Below are positions 32,693 to 43,936 of a stretch of DNA of 64,000 bases, piece after piece (within the stretch, counting starts at the first letter, position 1; each line of letters starts with the position of its first letter). The stretch comes from Sphaerolaimus hirsutus. Taxonomy: Eukaryota > Nematoda > Chromadorea > Monhysterida > Sphaerolaimidae. Made by a program: the position numbers and the translations under genes. The notes beneath the pieces were generated by a model. It worked only from the letters and a program-made list of their open reading frames with translations. It did no database searches and was not told the origin of the DNA. Location: the NCBI GenBank assembly GCA_964036195.1, contig OZ038453.1:9315469-9379468 (forward strand), given 5' to 3'.

Positions 32693-33519
32693 CTTTTTTC
32701 AATTATGAGGTGGAGCCAACCACTTACACACACACTCAAACTTATATAAGTTGACATTTTCAATCTATAAATATAACTATAAGCAACATAAATGACAACA
32801 TGCAACCATAAATGTCAACTTATCTGTGTTTACATTTGCAGTTGACATTTTCATTTACAGTGTTCATTGAATTGACTTTTTGGCTGTTTCAAAAGTTTCA
32901 ATAAAAGTGAAAATCATGATCGAAAATGTCAACTGAGCTGAAAGTGTACGCTGCGTACGCTAGTATACGTTTTTTTTCATTTCAGTTGACACAAGTGTTG
33001 TGTGTACGATGTCAAGTACCCAAAATCGTATGAAAACGTCAAAAAATGTATGCAAAAGTGCGTATTTCCGGCAGTTGACTCAGCGCTCGCCGACTTACCA
33101 AAAGTAACTTTATTTATCCAATTTACATTCTATTTATACGAAATTTTAGGTACACATAGAGAAAAATAATGCGCATCTTTCATAGAAGAACTTTTTGCAA
33201 AGGAACAGTTCAAAAAAGTGTGAGAATTTTTTTTGTTCAAAATTTCCAAGTCAGTTGACATCGCGTTTTTTGTATACTATGAGTGCATACGCATATTGAC
33301 ATAAGCTACATAGACATTTTGTCAACTTCAAATTTTTTTCTACACTTCATGTGTTCAGTAAACAATGCTTTTCAATATTAATGTTCTGATTTTGTTGATG
33401 CAGAGGCAGCTGCACCAGATATTACTATCACAAGGGACACTACTTGGTGATTCTGTTCATTTCTGCAAGTGCTGATTTGTGTGTGCAGTATGTGCATCCT
33501 TAAATTTATTTTTACACTT

Positions 33520-33960
33520 ATATTTTTTGCTATATTATTATTATTTTTTTTAAATTATTTTTATTTTTATTTAAATTTTATGTTTTTTTTTGTTTAAATG
33601 TTTTTACTTATATTTTAATGTCCATTTTTAAATTTTTTTTTCTTAAAGTTTTATTATATTTATTTTCATGGGTATTTTATCTATTTTTTATTTTTCAATC
33701 ATTTTTATTTTTTTATAAATTTTATTGTTTTCATTTTAATTTTTACTAATTTTTTTAATATTTTTACTTGAATTTTATAATTTTTATTATTATTATTATT
33801 TCATATTATAATTACTTTTTATTTATGAATTTTATAATTTTTATTTTTATTTTTTTCTTCCTATTTTTATAACTTTTTTATTTATATTTCAATTAAATTT
33901 TCCTTATTTAATTTAATTTTTGATGTTAATTAATTATGTTTTTTTTATACAAAAAGATAC
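33520..33960. other. T-rich low-complexity tract
   Basis: About 440 bp of almost pure A/T, heavily T on the plus strand (TTTTTATTTTTATTTAAATT-like). No coding potential. Lies within the 4.3-kb element. Confidence 0.8.
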
Positions 33961-34193
33961 TGTATACTGGCAAGATTGCTGAGTTAATGAGTCAGATTTA
34001 AATGTTATGTCAACTGATCCATTTCTAGGTGAAATGAATCAGTTGACATATTTTTGTAAACTGTCAGTGTCAACTCATCAATTTTTTTTCAGAGTTAGAT
34101 ATTTAGGTGTTAAAAATGAAAAAGCTGCCGTTTTTTGAAATTTCTTGTGTTACTTGCTTCAATAGTTTTAGTATATCAAATTTCACATTCAGT

Positions 34194-34836
34194 TAGGGTG
34201 TCAAAAGATTTTTTTTACGGAAAACGGAAACGGAAACGGAAAAATATTTTCAGTGGCCGGAAAACGGAATAAAAATTGCACTTGGCGGAAAACGGAAACG
34301 GAAACGGAAAAAAAATTTCAGCGGCCGGAAAACGGAAAAAGAGGCCGGAAAAACGGAAACGGAAAAATCAAATTTGCACAGAAATGGAAAAACTTGCTGA
34401 AATTTTGCTGGAAAACGGATAAAATTTGCATAAATTTTGCTGGAAAAGGGGAAAAAATCTGCAGTAATTTTGCTGGAAATGGAAATTTTTTACATCATTG
34501 ACAATCTGCATGAATTTTTACCAGTTTGGCTGATCAGAAAACAGAAAGTTGAGCCAGAAAAAGGTAAAATGAGGCGGAAAAATGGAAAATTGAGGCAGAA
34601 AATGGAAAAAAGGTGGAAAAACTGGAAATTGAGGCGGAAAACGGAAAAAAGGCGGAAAAACTGGAAATTGAGGCGGAAAACGGAAAATGAGCCGGAAAAA
34701 CGGAAACGGAAAAAAAAGAAAACATAACGGAAAACGGAAAAAAAATTTCAGCAGCCGGAAAACGGAACGGAAAACGGAAAAAAATTGCCTGCGGAAAACG
34801 GAAACGGAAAACGGAAAACGGAAATTTGACACCCTA
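34194..34836. mobile_element. hAT-like MITE with GGAAAC-array arms, TSD CATTCAGT
   Basis: Termini TAGGGTGTCAAA and TTTGACACCCTA, with CATTCAGT at 34186-34193 and 34837-34844. The whole body is GGAAAACGGAAACGGAAA-type repeats. Here the array is on one strand and degenerates in the middle; related element 62815-63380 carries it in inverse orientation. Confidence 0.9.
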
Positions 34837-36298
34837 CATTCAGTGCTGTCATAACTTGCCAGGAAAACTTTTTAAAATTATTGAAGTTTGAAATATTGAA
34901 AAATTCATATCTTTCTTTTGTGTTATGTGATTCTTTCAAAAAAAATACTGCTGTGTTCGCGTTTATTTTGCCTTTCATTTGGTTATGTTGGCATTATGAT
35001 GTGATTCCATGTTGCGCGATGAAAAATAAATTTCCGTTTAAAGAAAAAGATTTTTTATTCTTTCAAAAAAATTTATTACAAATGAGAATTAGTACAGAAA
35101 AATTCACAGACATTTATAGTACATGAAACAACTATCTAATTAACAAGCATTCACACATGTAAACAATAAAAAAATTTTGAATATGGAACATGCAAATAAT
35201 TTTTCATTTGGTTATGCTTCACACAATATATGATAATTAGGTGTCAAAAAATCAGATTAATGATGGTCTATCACATAACACTCTTTAAATCACACAAACT
35301 GCATTGTAGAAAGCAGGGTCAACTCGTTTCTGAGAATGGATTTTTCCAGTTGACTTTTTCAATGAAATACATAAGCTAAATGCCAAAAATATGGGTTAAC
35401 GCGTATGCTCTTTTAAAAAAGTCAAGTGGTGAGTGATTGCGTCAACTGAAACACTAGTTGACTCTGAGTTGACTCTGAAATGCGATGTCAACTAGCGTGT
35501 GGAGGCCCATTGACATGCATTGTTCGCAACGGTGCAGCGCAATTCCCATTTATAATACCATATTTGGGACCTTTTGAAAAAGTACATTTGCTCATTTGAG
35601 GGGTGGAGGTGGTCAACATCAAAGTGACTAATTTATTGGTGATTATAATTCAATATATTATCGGTCAATTTCATCCGATGAAAATCATCAATTTCAGTCA
35701 ATTTCATCCGATAATCTATAAAAAAATCCGATGCCGCTGGTCACTTTTTTAATTTATTTTTCCATTATTTTCGAAAAACTGGTTAAATTACTGGTTAAAA
35801 CTGGTAAAAAACTGGTAAAAAACTGGTTAAATGGGGACGTAATCAATGAATGTCCAGTGACTTGAAACCTTGAAGGTTCATGTTGAAAGCATGTAAATGA
35901 TTTTTAGCACAAGCAATTAATAATCGCATAATTGAATTATCATTTAATTGAATTATTATTTAATTATGATTTCAACGCGAGACATAAATCTGTAGTTGGT
36001 GATGCGCGGCGCGGGTTATGCCGCTGACACGACTGCGCGGCTGGATTAGAGTGCCGCAGCTGCGCGGCAGAAATGGCGCCAGCCGGGCGCGAGTGCGTGC
36101 ACCGGTAGCACATTGGCGGCGCAATGGAGCCGGCTTGGCGGGCGCGTGCTCATGTCGTTGTTGTCCAGGGGTGATTGCGGCCCACTGCGCGCACGCTGTT
36201 GTCCAGGGGTGATTGTTGTATTGATGTTATTCGCCGATAGGCAAGCCATGGGCTTTGTTAACAGAAATTGAACACATGCAAACTATACCGAACCCGAC

Positions 36299-36544
36299 TA
36301 GGGATGGAAAAGTGCCATGGAGTTTGGCGCAATTTCGCTGTAGCGCCATTGGCGCATGGCGCTGCACCCACGAAAAGCGGCATGGAGCTTGGCGCTATTT
36401 TTGTGTGACGCCAGGAAAAAACGCCTGGCGCTGGCGCTTAACGCTGCTAGCGCCAAAGCAAAAAGTGCCATGGCGCTTCTGGCGCTTGCGCCGGGGTTCG
36501 AAAAAGCGCCATGGCGCCAAGTCCTGGCGCTTTTTTCATCACTA
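36299..36544. mobile_element. hAT-like MITE with GCGCCA arms
   Basis: Ends TAGGGATGGAAAAGTGCC and GCGCTTTTTTCATCACTA; interior GGCGCTGGCGCTTAACGC-type repeats. Same family as 24814 and 41981. No clear target duplication. Confidence 0.65.
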
Positions 36545-37233
36545 ATGCCAACATCCAAAATTAGTTTTAAATATCATCAGCAACATTATATTTACCACAA
36601 ACTCACAGCGAGCTTCTCAAAGGGACCACTCAGCACCCGCAGTTGTTCGCTAGCGGCCCGCACAGAAATAGCCAGGGGGGTGCCATCGGAGGGGTTGCCT
36701 TGCAGAACTTCGCGGGGGTTCGCCCCCGCGTTGAGGAGGCACAGGCCCTGCAAATAATTGGAGTTTTTACTTTTGAAAGTCGATAAATCCAAAAGTCGAT
36801 TTCCAGAAAATGACAGCAGCAAATGGCGTCAACGTTACATTGGATACAGCATAGAAATACCGACTTCTTGCTGGATATTCTTTGAAAATTGTTCTTGATT
36901 GTCCCAAAAGTGTGAAAATGTGACACTTTAAAAAAGTGACTTTGACAAAAATTGGGAAAATGTGTAAAATGTAGACGACTAATTCTAGGTGCCGTTTCTG
37001 TGCTTTAGTCAATTTTTAAAATTTTGAAGTTATCGACTTTTAGCAGTAGACGCCTCGGCTCAATTAATTGTGGCTTTGAAAAGAAATTGTGCTGAAATTG
37101 AAATTGCGCGTCGGTCACTCAACAATTATACGGATTGAAAAAATACTTCAAAAACTGTCAAAAAATCATATCATATTTTTATACACAACACAGTCCAAAA
37201 AGACCCCCAAAATAAACAAACAAACAATCCATA

Positions 37234-37396
37234 GGGCCCACACACGCTAGTTGACATCGACACAGAATGTCAACTGGTGCCGATCCCGATTCAAAGCTTG
37301 CTGACGAGCCGACGAACGACGTTCAGACGCAAGCTTTGAATTGGGAACGGAACCAGTTGACATTCGGTGTCGATGTCAACTAGCGTGTGTAGGGCC
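37234..37396. mobile_element. 163-bp Harbinger-like MITE beside a splice donor, TSD ATA
   Basis: Ends GGGCCCACACACGCTAGTTG and CAACTAGCGTGTGTAGGGCC, with ATA on both sides (37231-37233 and 37397-37399). It begins 8 nt into intron 10 of copy B, leaving donor GTGAGTAT. Copy A lacks it. Confidence 0.9.
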
Positions 37397-37571
37397 ATAC
37401 TCACAGTGGCATACACTCTCTTGAGTGCCAACTCCAATTTATTCCCGCCCGAGCCAGTGACAGCTCGCCGCAACTCTTGGTTCGATTCCTTCGCCCAGGC
37501 GTGCAGGGCGCCGCTGCCCGATAGCGGGATTTTGACGCCGTTTTGCGCCTGCGTTAAGGGATAAATGTGAA

Positions 37572-38024
37572 CAGGGACGTAGCCAGGATTATTGAGCGGG
37601 GGGGGGGCGGATTGTATACGGAGCCCGGTGAACGGTGGGCGGCAACCCCCCCCCCCCCAAATTTTTACCCATGTAAACCCATTTTTACCAAAAGTAAATG
37701 GCATGGCGCCACGCCATGGCGCCACTGGCGTTGGTATTGGCGCCAAAACAGCAGTATACGTCTGCATTTTAAAGGCATATAGAGCGAAACGGACACGAAT
37801 TGAGTCCATTTTCACTGGCTTTGCGGCCGTGGAAACCGGTCAGCCGAAAAGATATGTTGTGAAGGGTAAACGCGCGCTTGCGTGCAAAATTTTTTCAAGC
37901 TGTCGACAAAATCGTCTTCTGGAATTGCCATTTCTGGCACATTTTTTTGGTCCGGCCCGTGAAGGGGGGGGGCATAGCGGATTTTGGGGTTAGCATTTTG
38001 GGGGGGGGGGCGGCTACGTCCTTG
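37572..38024. mobile_element. hAT-like element, TSD AATGTGAA
   Basis: Termini CAGGGACGTAGCC and GGCTACGTCCTTG. AATGTGAA at 37564-37571 and 38025-38032. Long G and C runs inside. Same family as 15818, 47246 and 58759. Confidence 0.9.
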
Positions 38025-39202
38025 AATGTGAATGTTTATTCTAGAAGCGATTTTGTTGAGGAGCTGCTTTTTCAACCATTTTTAAAATTTTAAAAACACT
38101 AAAACGAAGAAAAGTCTGCCAATCGCTAATGGTCCTCATTCACTAGGCTTTTTCGAAAAAGTAGTGCTTTAAATTGCACGCAGTATGGAAGATGGTGTTC
38201 AAAAGTTTTCAGGCATATGCAAGCGGGCGTACCATGGCCAGGGGGTCCGGGGAGGACGACCCCCCCCCTACCGGGCCTGACATGACCACTGTTTATAGCG
38301 GTTTTGTTCGCAGTGTGGAAAAAGTTATAGCGGTTTCCCCACCGATCAGTATGTCTTACTCATCTGCAGAAGTGAAGAACAAAATCAGACTTGGGTTTGG
38401 GTACTGAATGTTTGTAGTGAATGGACACCAGCCATTGAAAACCATTCAACAACACCCCCCCCAAAAAAAACAAAAACAACAACAGACTACTTAAATCCGC
38501 AAAACGACAAACCCCATGTCACCAAGCCCACCTGCACGCTGAGCAGCATTTCCACGGCGCGGCTGTGCAACCCCTCCACGGTGATGAGCAGGGCAGCCTG
38601 CAACTCGCGCTGGGTTATTGAAGAGTGCTCGGCTCTCTCCACTGCCAACCACTCTATGGCACAGTCGGCCAGTTTCTTTAGAATTCTGAAATGGGGGTAG
38701 GTTACTTTGTTAGGTTCTATGCTATTATTCTACCAAAGGGGATCATATAATGTTTGTAAACATGTTTATTTAACTGAAAATCAAATAACGATATCTAATA
38801 TTGTCCAAAGACTGTTGTCGATATGTTCGATATAATAGAAATACTGATAGTTACAATTCAAAAATTTTTCGTCAATGTCAAAAAATATATAAAAAAATCA
38901 AAAATGCTTCAATTTTAGTGGTAAAGCCCAGAAACAAAGCCCACCATGAAACCCACAAAACTGCCGTAACCCATAACCATAACCCCATGAATGAATAACC
39001 CCACACAAACTGCATGCCAACGGGCTGCGTGCTCCTGGCAGCGAGCACCATTGGCGAATGCCCGGCATTGCACGCGGCGGCCAGCAGAATCACGGCGGCG
39101 GACTCGATCAGCAGGGACACGGCGGGCAGGTTGAGACACACAACCGCGGTGTGCAGCGCTGTCTCGCCCGCGCGGTTCTGTTGGGGGGGGAGGTTGTTTG
39201 AG

Positions 39203-40058
39203 GGACGGTGTGTCGGTGCCCAAGTAAACCCGGTGCCCAAGTACGCCCGGTGCCCAAGTTTAGATACCTGGTGCCCAAGTACACCCAGTGCCCAAGTTTA
39301 AATACCTGGTGCCCAAGTACGCTCGGTGCACAAGTAAAGTGCCCCGTACTTGTGCACTGGGCAAATGTTTACTTGTGCACCGGACGGCTTTTTACTTGTG
39401 CATACTTGTGCAGTAGGCGTATTCGGGTTGTAAATACGAGCACTAGTCAACTAGCGCTTGTATGTATGACCTGAAAAAACTACCAAGTCTGGGTTACATT
39501 CCAGGTTGTGAACATGAATGCTATTCATTAGCGATCACCTTCACTAGGGTGGCAGACGGTATGGCCTTGCGGTAAACCATACGGTATGGTAAATTTTCTA
39601 TTTTGCGGTAAATGGTACAGTATGGTAAATGTTCAATTTTGCGGTAAACGGTATGGTACAGAAAATCTGAAAAGTGCGGTGCGCGGTACGGTACGGTAAA
39701 TTTCGGGAAATGCGGTACACGGTATGGTATGGTACATTTCTAAAATTGCGGTAAACAGTACGGTATGGTAATTTTCCCAAAAATGCAGTACAGTACGGTA
39801 CAGTAAACTCTGCCACCCTAACCTTCACAACCCGGAATGTTACCTGGACTCGATATTTTTTCAGGTTGTAAATACAAGACCTAGTCAACTAGTCTTTCGC
39901 TTGCACCTGACTGGTGCCCAAGTAAACATCCGCCCAGTGCCCAAGTAAACATCCGCCCAGTGCGAAAGTAAACATCTGCCTGGTGCCCAAGTACAGGCAC
40001 TTTACTTGGGCACTGGGCGTACTTGGGCACCGGGTTTACTTTGGCACCGGTCTTTCGC
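39203..40058. mobile_element. MITE with GGTGCCCAAGTA arrays, TSD TGTTTGAG
   Basis: Arms repeat CCGGTGCCCAAGTAAACC and its complement. TGTTTGAG lies at 39195-39202 and 40059-40066. Right terminus complement GCGAAAGACCGGTGCC matches the start of 40241-40871. Nested inside is 39545-39820. Absent from copy A. Confidence 0.85.
39545..39820. mobile_element. hAT-like MITE with GGTATGGTA arms, TSD ACCTTCAC
   Basis: Termini TAGGGTGGCAGA and TCTGCCACCCTA; ACCTTCAC at 39537-39544 and 39821-39828. Body is GCGGTAAACGGTATGGTA repeats. Nested in 39203-40058. Confidence 0.9.
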
Positions 40059-40240
40059 TGTTTGAGGATTGTGTTACTTTTTAGGGATTGACGAATCCAC
40101 GGTTTGAATGAATGGAAAACAGGAATGATTGCATACATTTTCAAACAGATTTTTCAGTAGAGAGAAAGGGTGCAAAATTGCATTACAACAGGCGGGAATC
40201 GACCCCGCGCATCGTGTATAGAACACGAGCACCGCGAAAA

Positions 40241-40871
40241 TGGCGAAAGACCAGTGCCCAAGTAAACCCGGTGCCCAAGTACGCCCGGTGCCCAAGTTTA
40301 AATACCCGGTGCCCAAGTACACCCGGTGCCCAAGTAAAGTGCCTGAACTTGGGCACTGGGCAGATGTTTACTTGGGCACCGGTCAGGTGCAAGCAAAAGA
40401 CTTGTGCTTACTTGTGGCAGTACCACTTGTGCATTACTTGTGCACTGTGGCGGTTGTGTACTTGGACTCAATATTTTTTCGGGTCGTAAATACGAGCACT
40501 AGTCAACTAGCGCTTGTATTTATGACCTGAAAAACTATCGAGTCCAGGTGACATTCCGGGTTGTGAACATGAATGCTAGTTCACTAGTGATCACCGTCAC
40601 AACCTGGAATGTTACCCGGACTCGATAGTTTTTTTGGGTGGTAAATACAAGTGCTAGTTGACAAAAATATTGAGTCCAAGCACACAACCGCCAGCACAAG
40701 TAATGCACAAGTGGTGCCCAAGTACTGCACAAGTATGCACAAGTAAAAAGCCTCCTGGTGCACAAGTACGGGCACTTTACTTGGGCACTGGGCGTACTTG
40801 GGCACTGGGTATTCAAACTTCGGCACTGGGCGTACTTGGGCACCGGGTTTACTTGGGCACCAAAACACCGT
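40241..40871. mobile_element. MITE with GGTGCCCAAGTA arrays, TSD CGCGAAAA
   Basis: Starts TGGCGAAAGACCAGTGCCCA; arms repeat GGTGCCCAAGTACGCCC. CGCGAAAA flanks it at 40233-40240 and 40872-40879. It splits the shared SINE of copy B; copy A retains the intact site GCGAAAACAATGCCC at 14299. Confidence 0.85.
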
Positions 40872-40892
40872 CGCGAAAACAATGCCCATAAC

Positions 40893-41524
40893 TGAGGTGT
40901 CTAATTCTAAACGTAGACAAGTCCACAAAATGTGATTTTGAGTAAATCACATTTTAAGTTTCTAAACCCAATCAGGCCGATGGTGCATGTCCAATTTGGC
41001 TCTCTCATACTTTCCATTAAGTTCCATATGTCAACAATAAAGTGTCAAATTTTCAGCCCCTAATCTCAACCTATATGTGAAAAATGGGGTGTCCATAAAA
41101 TTCCATTCGGTCAGAGCAAAACTGTTTTTGGGAGGGTAATGGACTTGTCGCCTTCTTGCACTAGAGAACATTTTTGTTCCCGCCCTCGTTGCGCCTCCCT
41201 TATGGGAAATTTATGCACTTGTCGACTTTAAGAAATCGGTGCCCATAGTGGACTTATCACATTTCTTGCGTTTTTCACAAAAAAAAGGATGCGGAGGATG
41301 GACTAGTTGACTTTTAGCCCAAAACTCAGTGGACTTGTTGACTTCTTGCCCAAATTTTTTGTATTTTTCCCCAAAAATGTCAGATTTGGCATTATGCCAT
41401 ATGGGCATGTAAGGTCAAAAAATTTATGGAAAATGATGAAAAATCTGCGGAAGTAGTCACAGATGACGTTTCTGGGCCTAACTTGAAATTTTCATATTTT
41501 GGACTTTTAGAATTGGATGCCTCA
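40893..41524. mobile_element. MITE with repeated AAGTCGACAAGTCC-like motif
   Basis: Ends TGAGGTGTCTAATTCTAAA and TTTTAGAATTGGATGCCTCA. Inner motif (GTCGACTT, GTTGACTTC, GGACTTG) is repeated. Same family as 49399-50043. Present in copy B only, intron 7. Confidence 0.7.
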
Positions 41525-41980
41525 ACAATAATCATGCATGGTTACGGAAAATGTAATTTAAATTCACATAATTCCACAAAATTAATGCAGCCCGAGGAAC
41601 ATCGAATCTCATTAAAAATTAACAATCGATGAAACAACCAAAACTGAAACATCACTAACTTTCTGCTGCGCAATCGCGATCCGCCATTTCATCGAAAACG
41701 AGAACAGCTCATTGGTAGCCGTATCATTGCCCAATTTGATAGCCAGCTGGAGCAAGCTATCGCCATTGTGTCCAGTGGGGCTGTGGACAATGGCCTTGAT
41801 ATTCTCTGGGCTGAGAAATTCCTCCAGCAACTGCAGCAAAGTTGTCCACATCGACTGGTCGCATCTGGGCAGAGATAATGTCAATTGGAAACTGATGGTG
41901 CTGTCTATAATTGTGTAAAAGCGCCATAGTGCTGGCGCTAGCGCCAAGGAGCTTTAGGCACTTGGCGCCAAAGTCATGAC

Positions 41981-42200
41981 TAGTGATGGAAAAAGCGCCA
42001 GAACTTTGGCGCCAAGCACCAAATCGCCATGATGCTTTTCGTTTTGGCGCTAGCGCCTAGCAGTTTGTTACTGGCGCCACAAAAAAAAGCGCCAAGCGCC
42101 AAAAGCGCCATGGCGCTTTTCCGAACCCCTGCGCCAAGCGCCAGAAGTGCCATGGCGCTTTTTGCTTTGGCGCTAGCGCTACAGCATTTTTACATTACTA
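41981..42200. mobile_element. hAT-like MITE with GCGCCA arms
   Basis: Ends TAGTGATGGAAAAAGCGCC and GCATTTTTACATTACTA. Flanks GTCATGAC and GTCATAAC match at 7 of 8 positions. The next element starts exactly at the end of the right flank. Confidence 0.8.
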
Positions 42201-42208
42201 GTCATAAC

Positions 42209-42865
42209 TAGGGTTGGCCGATGTTTTTTTCAAACGTTTTGTATTATAAAAAAACGTTTTTGTTTAAAAAACATGATGTCCGAAACGTTTTTATTTAAAA
42301 AACCACTGGCTGAAATATTTAGTACTAAGTACTAGGTATTTTGCAAAATTTTTGCGCGCAATATCACACACAAATTGACATTGGTGGTTGTTTTCATTGG
42401 TTTTGTGGCATTTTTAGTATCAAAGCATCCATTTCTATGTGCTACCATGGGTTCAAAAGCTATGATATGTCGCTGTATAGTATATAATATTCAGGTATGC
42501 ACAGTGTGTAACATCACTCCCAAAGTAACAACCTCCTTTTATAACTTTGTTTGATCACTATTCCATGCCGAACTTCACTTGAAGTCACGAACATTTGACT
42601 ATAAGGCGATATATGAACATGTCGACCAAAAATGGACATTTTTGACACAAATCACCACTTATAATGCTATACCACGGCTCCACAGCCATTATATGGTCAT
42701 ATATAACATCAAGAGTATTGCCACTTGTCTGATATTCCTATATATTTAGACTCAAGGCCATATCTGGTAGCTTTGAAAAAACAACAACTTTTTTTTAAAT
42801 AAATTAAAATAATAAAATAAAAAACGTTGTTTTTTAAAAAATTTATGAAGTTTTTACCAACCCTA
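42209..42865. mobile_element. hAT-like MITE with TTTAAAAAACG arms, TSD GTCATAAC
   Basis: Termini TAGGGTTGGCCGATG and ACCAACCCTA; GTCATAAC at 42201-42208 and 42866-42873. The middle (TTGACATTGGTGGTTGTTTT and on) is shared with 50904-51597, 52311-53016 and, diverged, 58448-60217. Confidence 0.9.
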
Positions 42866-43506
42866 GTCATAACACTTTTGGAGCAAGGAACAAAATGTCT
42901 ATGACGATAGCGCCAGGCGGTTTTTACATCACTAGTCAATATCCTCATAGAATGATATGGGATCGAATATGAATTTTTCACTCCACCCATTTGAAGAAAA
43001 AAATCATTCCACTAACTCCACTGAAAACATACTTCCTGCAAACAGAAAAAAGTAGCAAACCCCAAACAAACTTGGCTTCCACCGCCCAACTTAAGCAGTC
43101 CCCTAAAAACCGTCTCGGTTTCTCATCTGCACACACCATCCCATATTTCAAATGTGCAGTGATCAGCAGCCACTTAACCAGACTCGCACTGCCGCTGTGC
43201 ATCGCGGTGCATAGAAGGCTGTCGGTTTGGTCGTTTCCCTCCATTGCCTGCAGGGGTTTGTAAATGTGTGAGGGGTATTAAGGGAACCAATGGTGTTTAT
43301 GTATTTTCCTATCGCAGCTCTACTCACGGGTCTCCAGGGGGGGGGGGGGCTGCCCCCCAAAACCGCCAGCTATCACATGACACTATTACACATTGAGTAA
43401 ATGAAAGCTTTTACACCAAAAATGCCTCAAAACCCATGAAAACTGGTAATGTGTATGTGAAATTGCGCACTTGCGTGCAAAAAAATTGCAAAATACCCAG
43501 TGCATG

Positions 43507-43936
43507 TAGGGTTCAAACGGGTTTGACTATTCGGGATCGGGATTGTTTTTTTTTGAGATTTCGGGATCGGGACCGGAATTGGCCGGGATTGGGGTCACGG
43601 GATCGGGATTGACATTTTTTCGGGATCGGGATTGGGGTCTTGGGATAGAGATTTTGGCCAATGTTTTGGCATCCACAATTGTTCATAAAGGTCTAAAAAC
43701 ACTGTTGGATGCCAGAAACGTGGCATAAAATGAACGCTGGAGGTTTGAGTTCACATTTTTGCATGCAAAAACGTCGTTTTTTCACTTTTGATAATTTCCA
43801 CTAATTTTTCCGGGATCAGGATCTCGGACTTTGGAGTTTCTTGGGATCGGGATTTGAAAAGTTTCGGGATCGGGACTGCTAAATCCTGGAATTTCACGGG
43901 ATCCGGGATCAGGATCGGGATCCCGTTTGAACTCTA
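43507..43936. mobile_element. hAT-like MITE with CGGGAT arms, TSD AGTGCATG
   Basis: Termini TAGGGTTCAAACGGG and CCCGTTTGAACTCTA; AGTGCATG at 43499-43506 and 43937-43944. Arms are partly decayed GATCGGGATCGGGATT repeats. Same family as 58800-59420. Confidence 0.9.

Larger units (their letters stand above)
31179..35508. mobile_element. 4.3-kb Harbinger-like element without a transposase, TSD ATT
   Basis: Termini GGGCCTCCACACGCTAGTTG and CAACTAGCGTGTGGAGGCCC, a perfect match that continues inward, with ATT at 31176-31178 and 35509-35511. TTGACTCTAGTTGAC motifs are repeated inside both ends. The interior is very AT-rich and shows no transposase-like coding. It contains a CATACGCGTATG array (31350-31440), a 23-bp minisatellite, a T-rich tract (33520-33960) and nested elements at 32536 and 34194. 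Confidence 0.85.
30969..36232. mobile_element. Outer element with CTGGACAAC repeats, flanked by 13-bp duplication
   Basis: GCCGATAGGCAAG occurs at 30956-30968 and 36233-36245, but once in copy A (ACCGATAGGCAAG at 11581). Both ends carry inverted GTTGTCCAGG/CCTGGACAAC and GTGCGCGCAGTGGGCCGCAA blocks. Without the nested 31179-35508 element it would be about 0.9 kb and GC-rich. Superfamily unknown. Confidence 0.65.

Noticed and set aside
34253-34832. Lys/Arg-rich and Phe/Pro-rich open frames on both strands.
   Set aside because: They are translations of the GGAAAC array of the hAT-like MITE.
31179-35508. A hidden transposase in the 4.3-kb Harbinger-like element.
   Set aside because: Only short AT-rich or repeat-derived frames are present; no DDE-type or Myb-like motif could be read.
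39203-40871. Regular GGTGCCCAAGTA repeats suggested a CRISPR-like array.
   Set aside because: There are no uniform spacers, the repeats invert at the far end, 8-bp duplications flank both blocks, and the context is eukaryotic.
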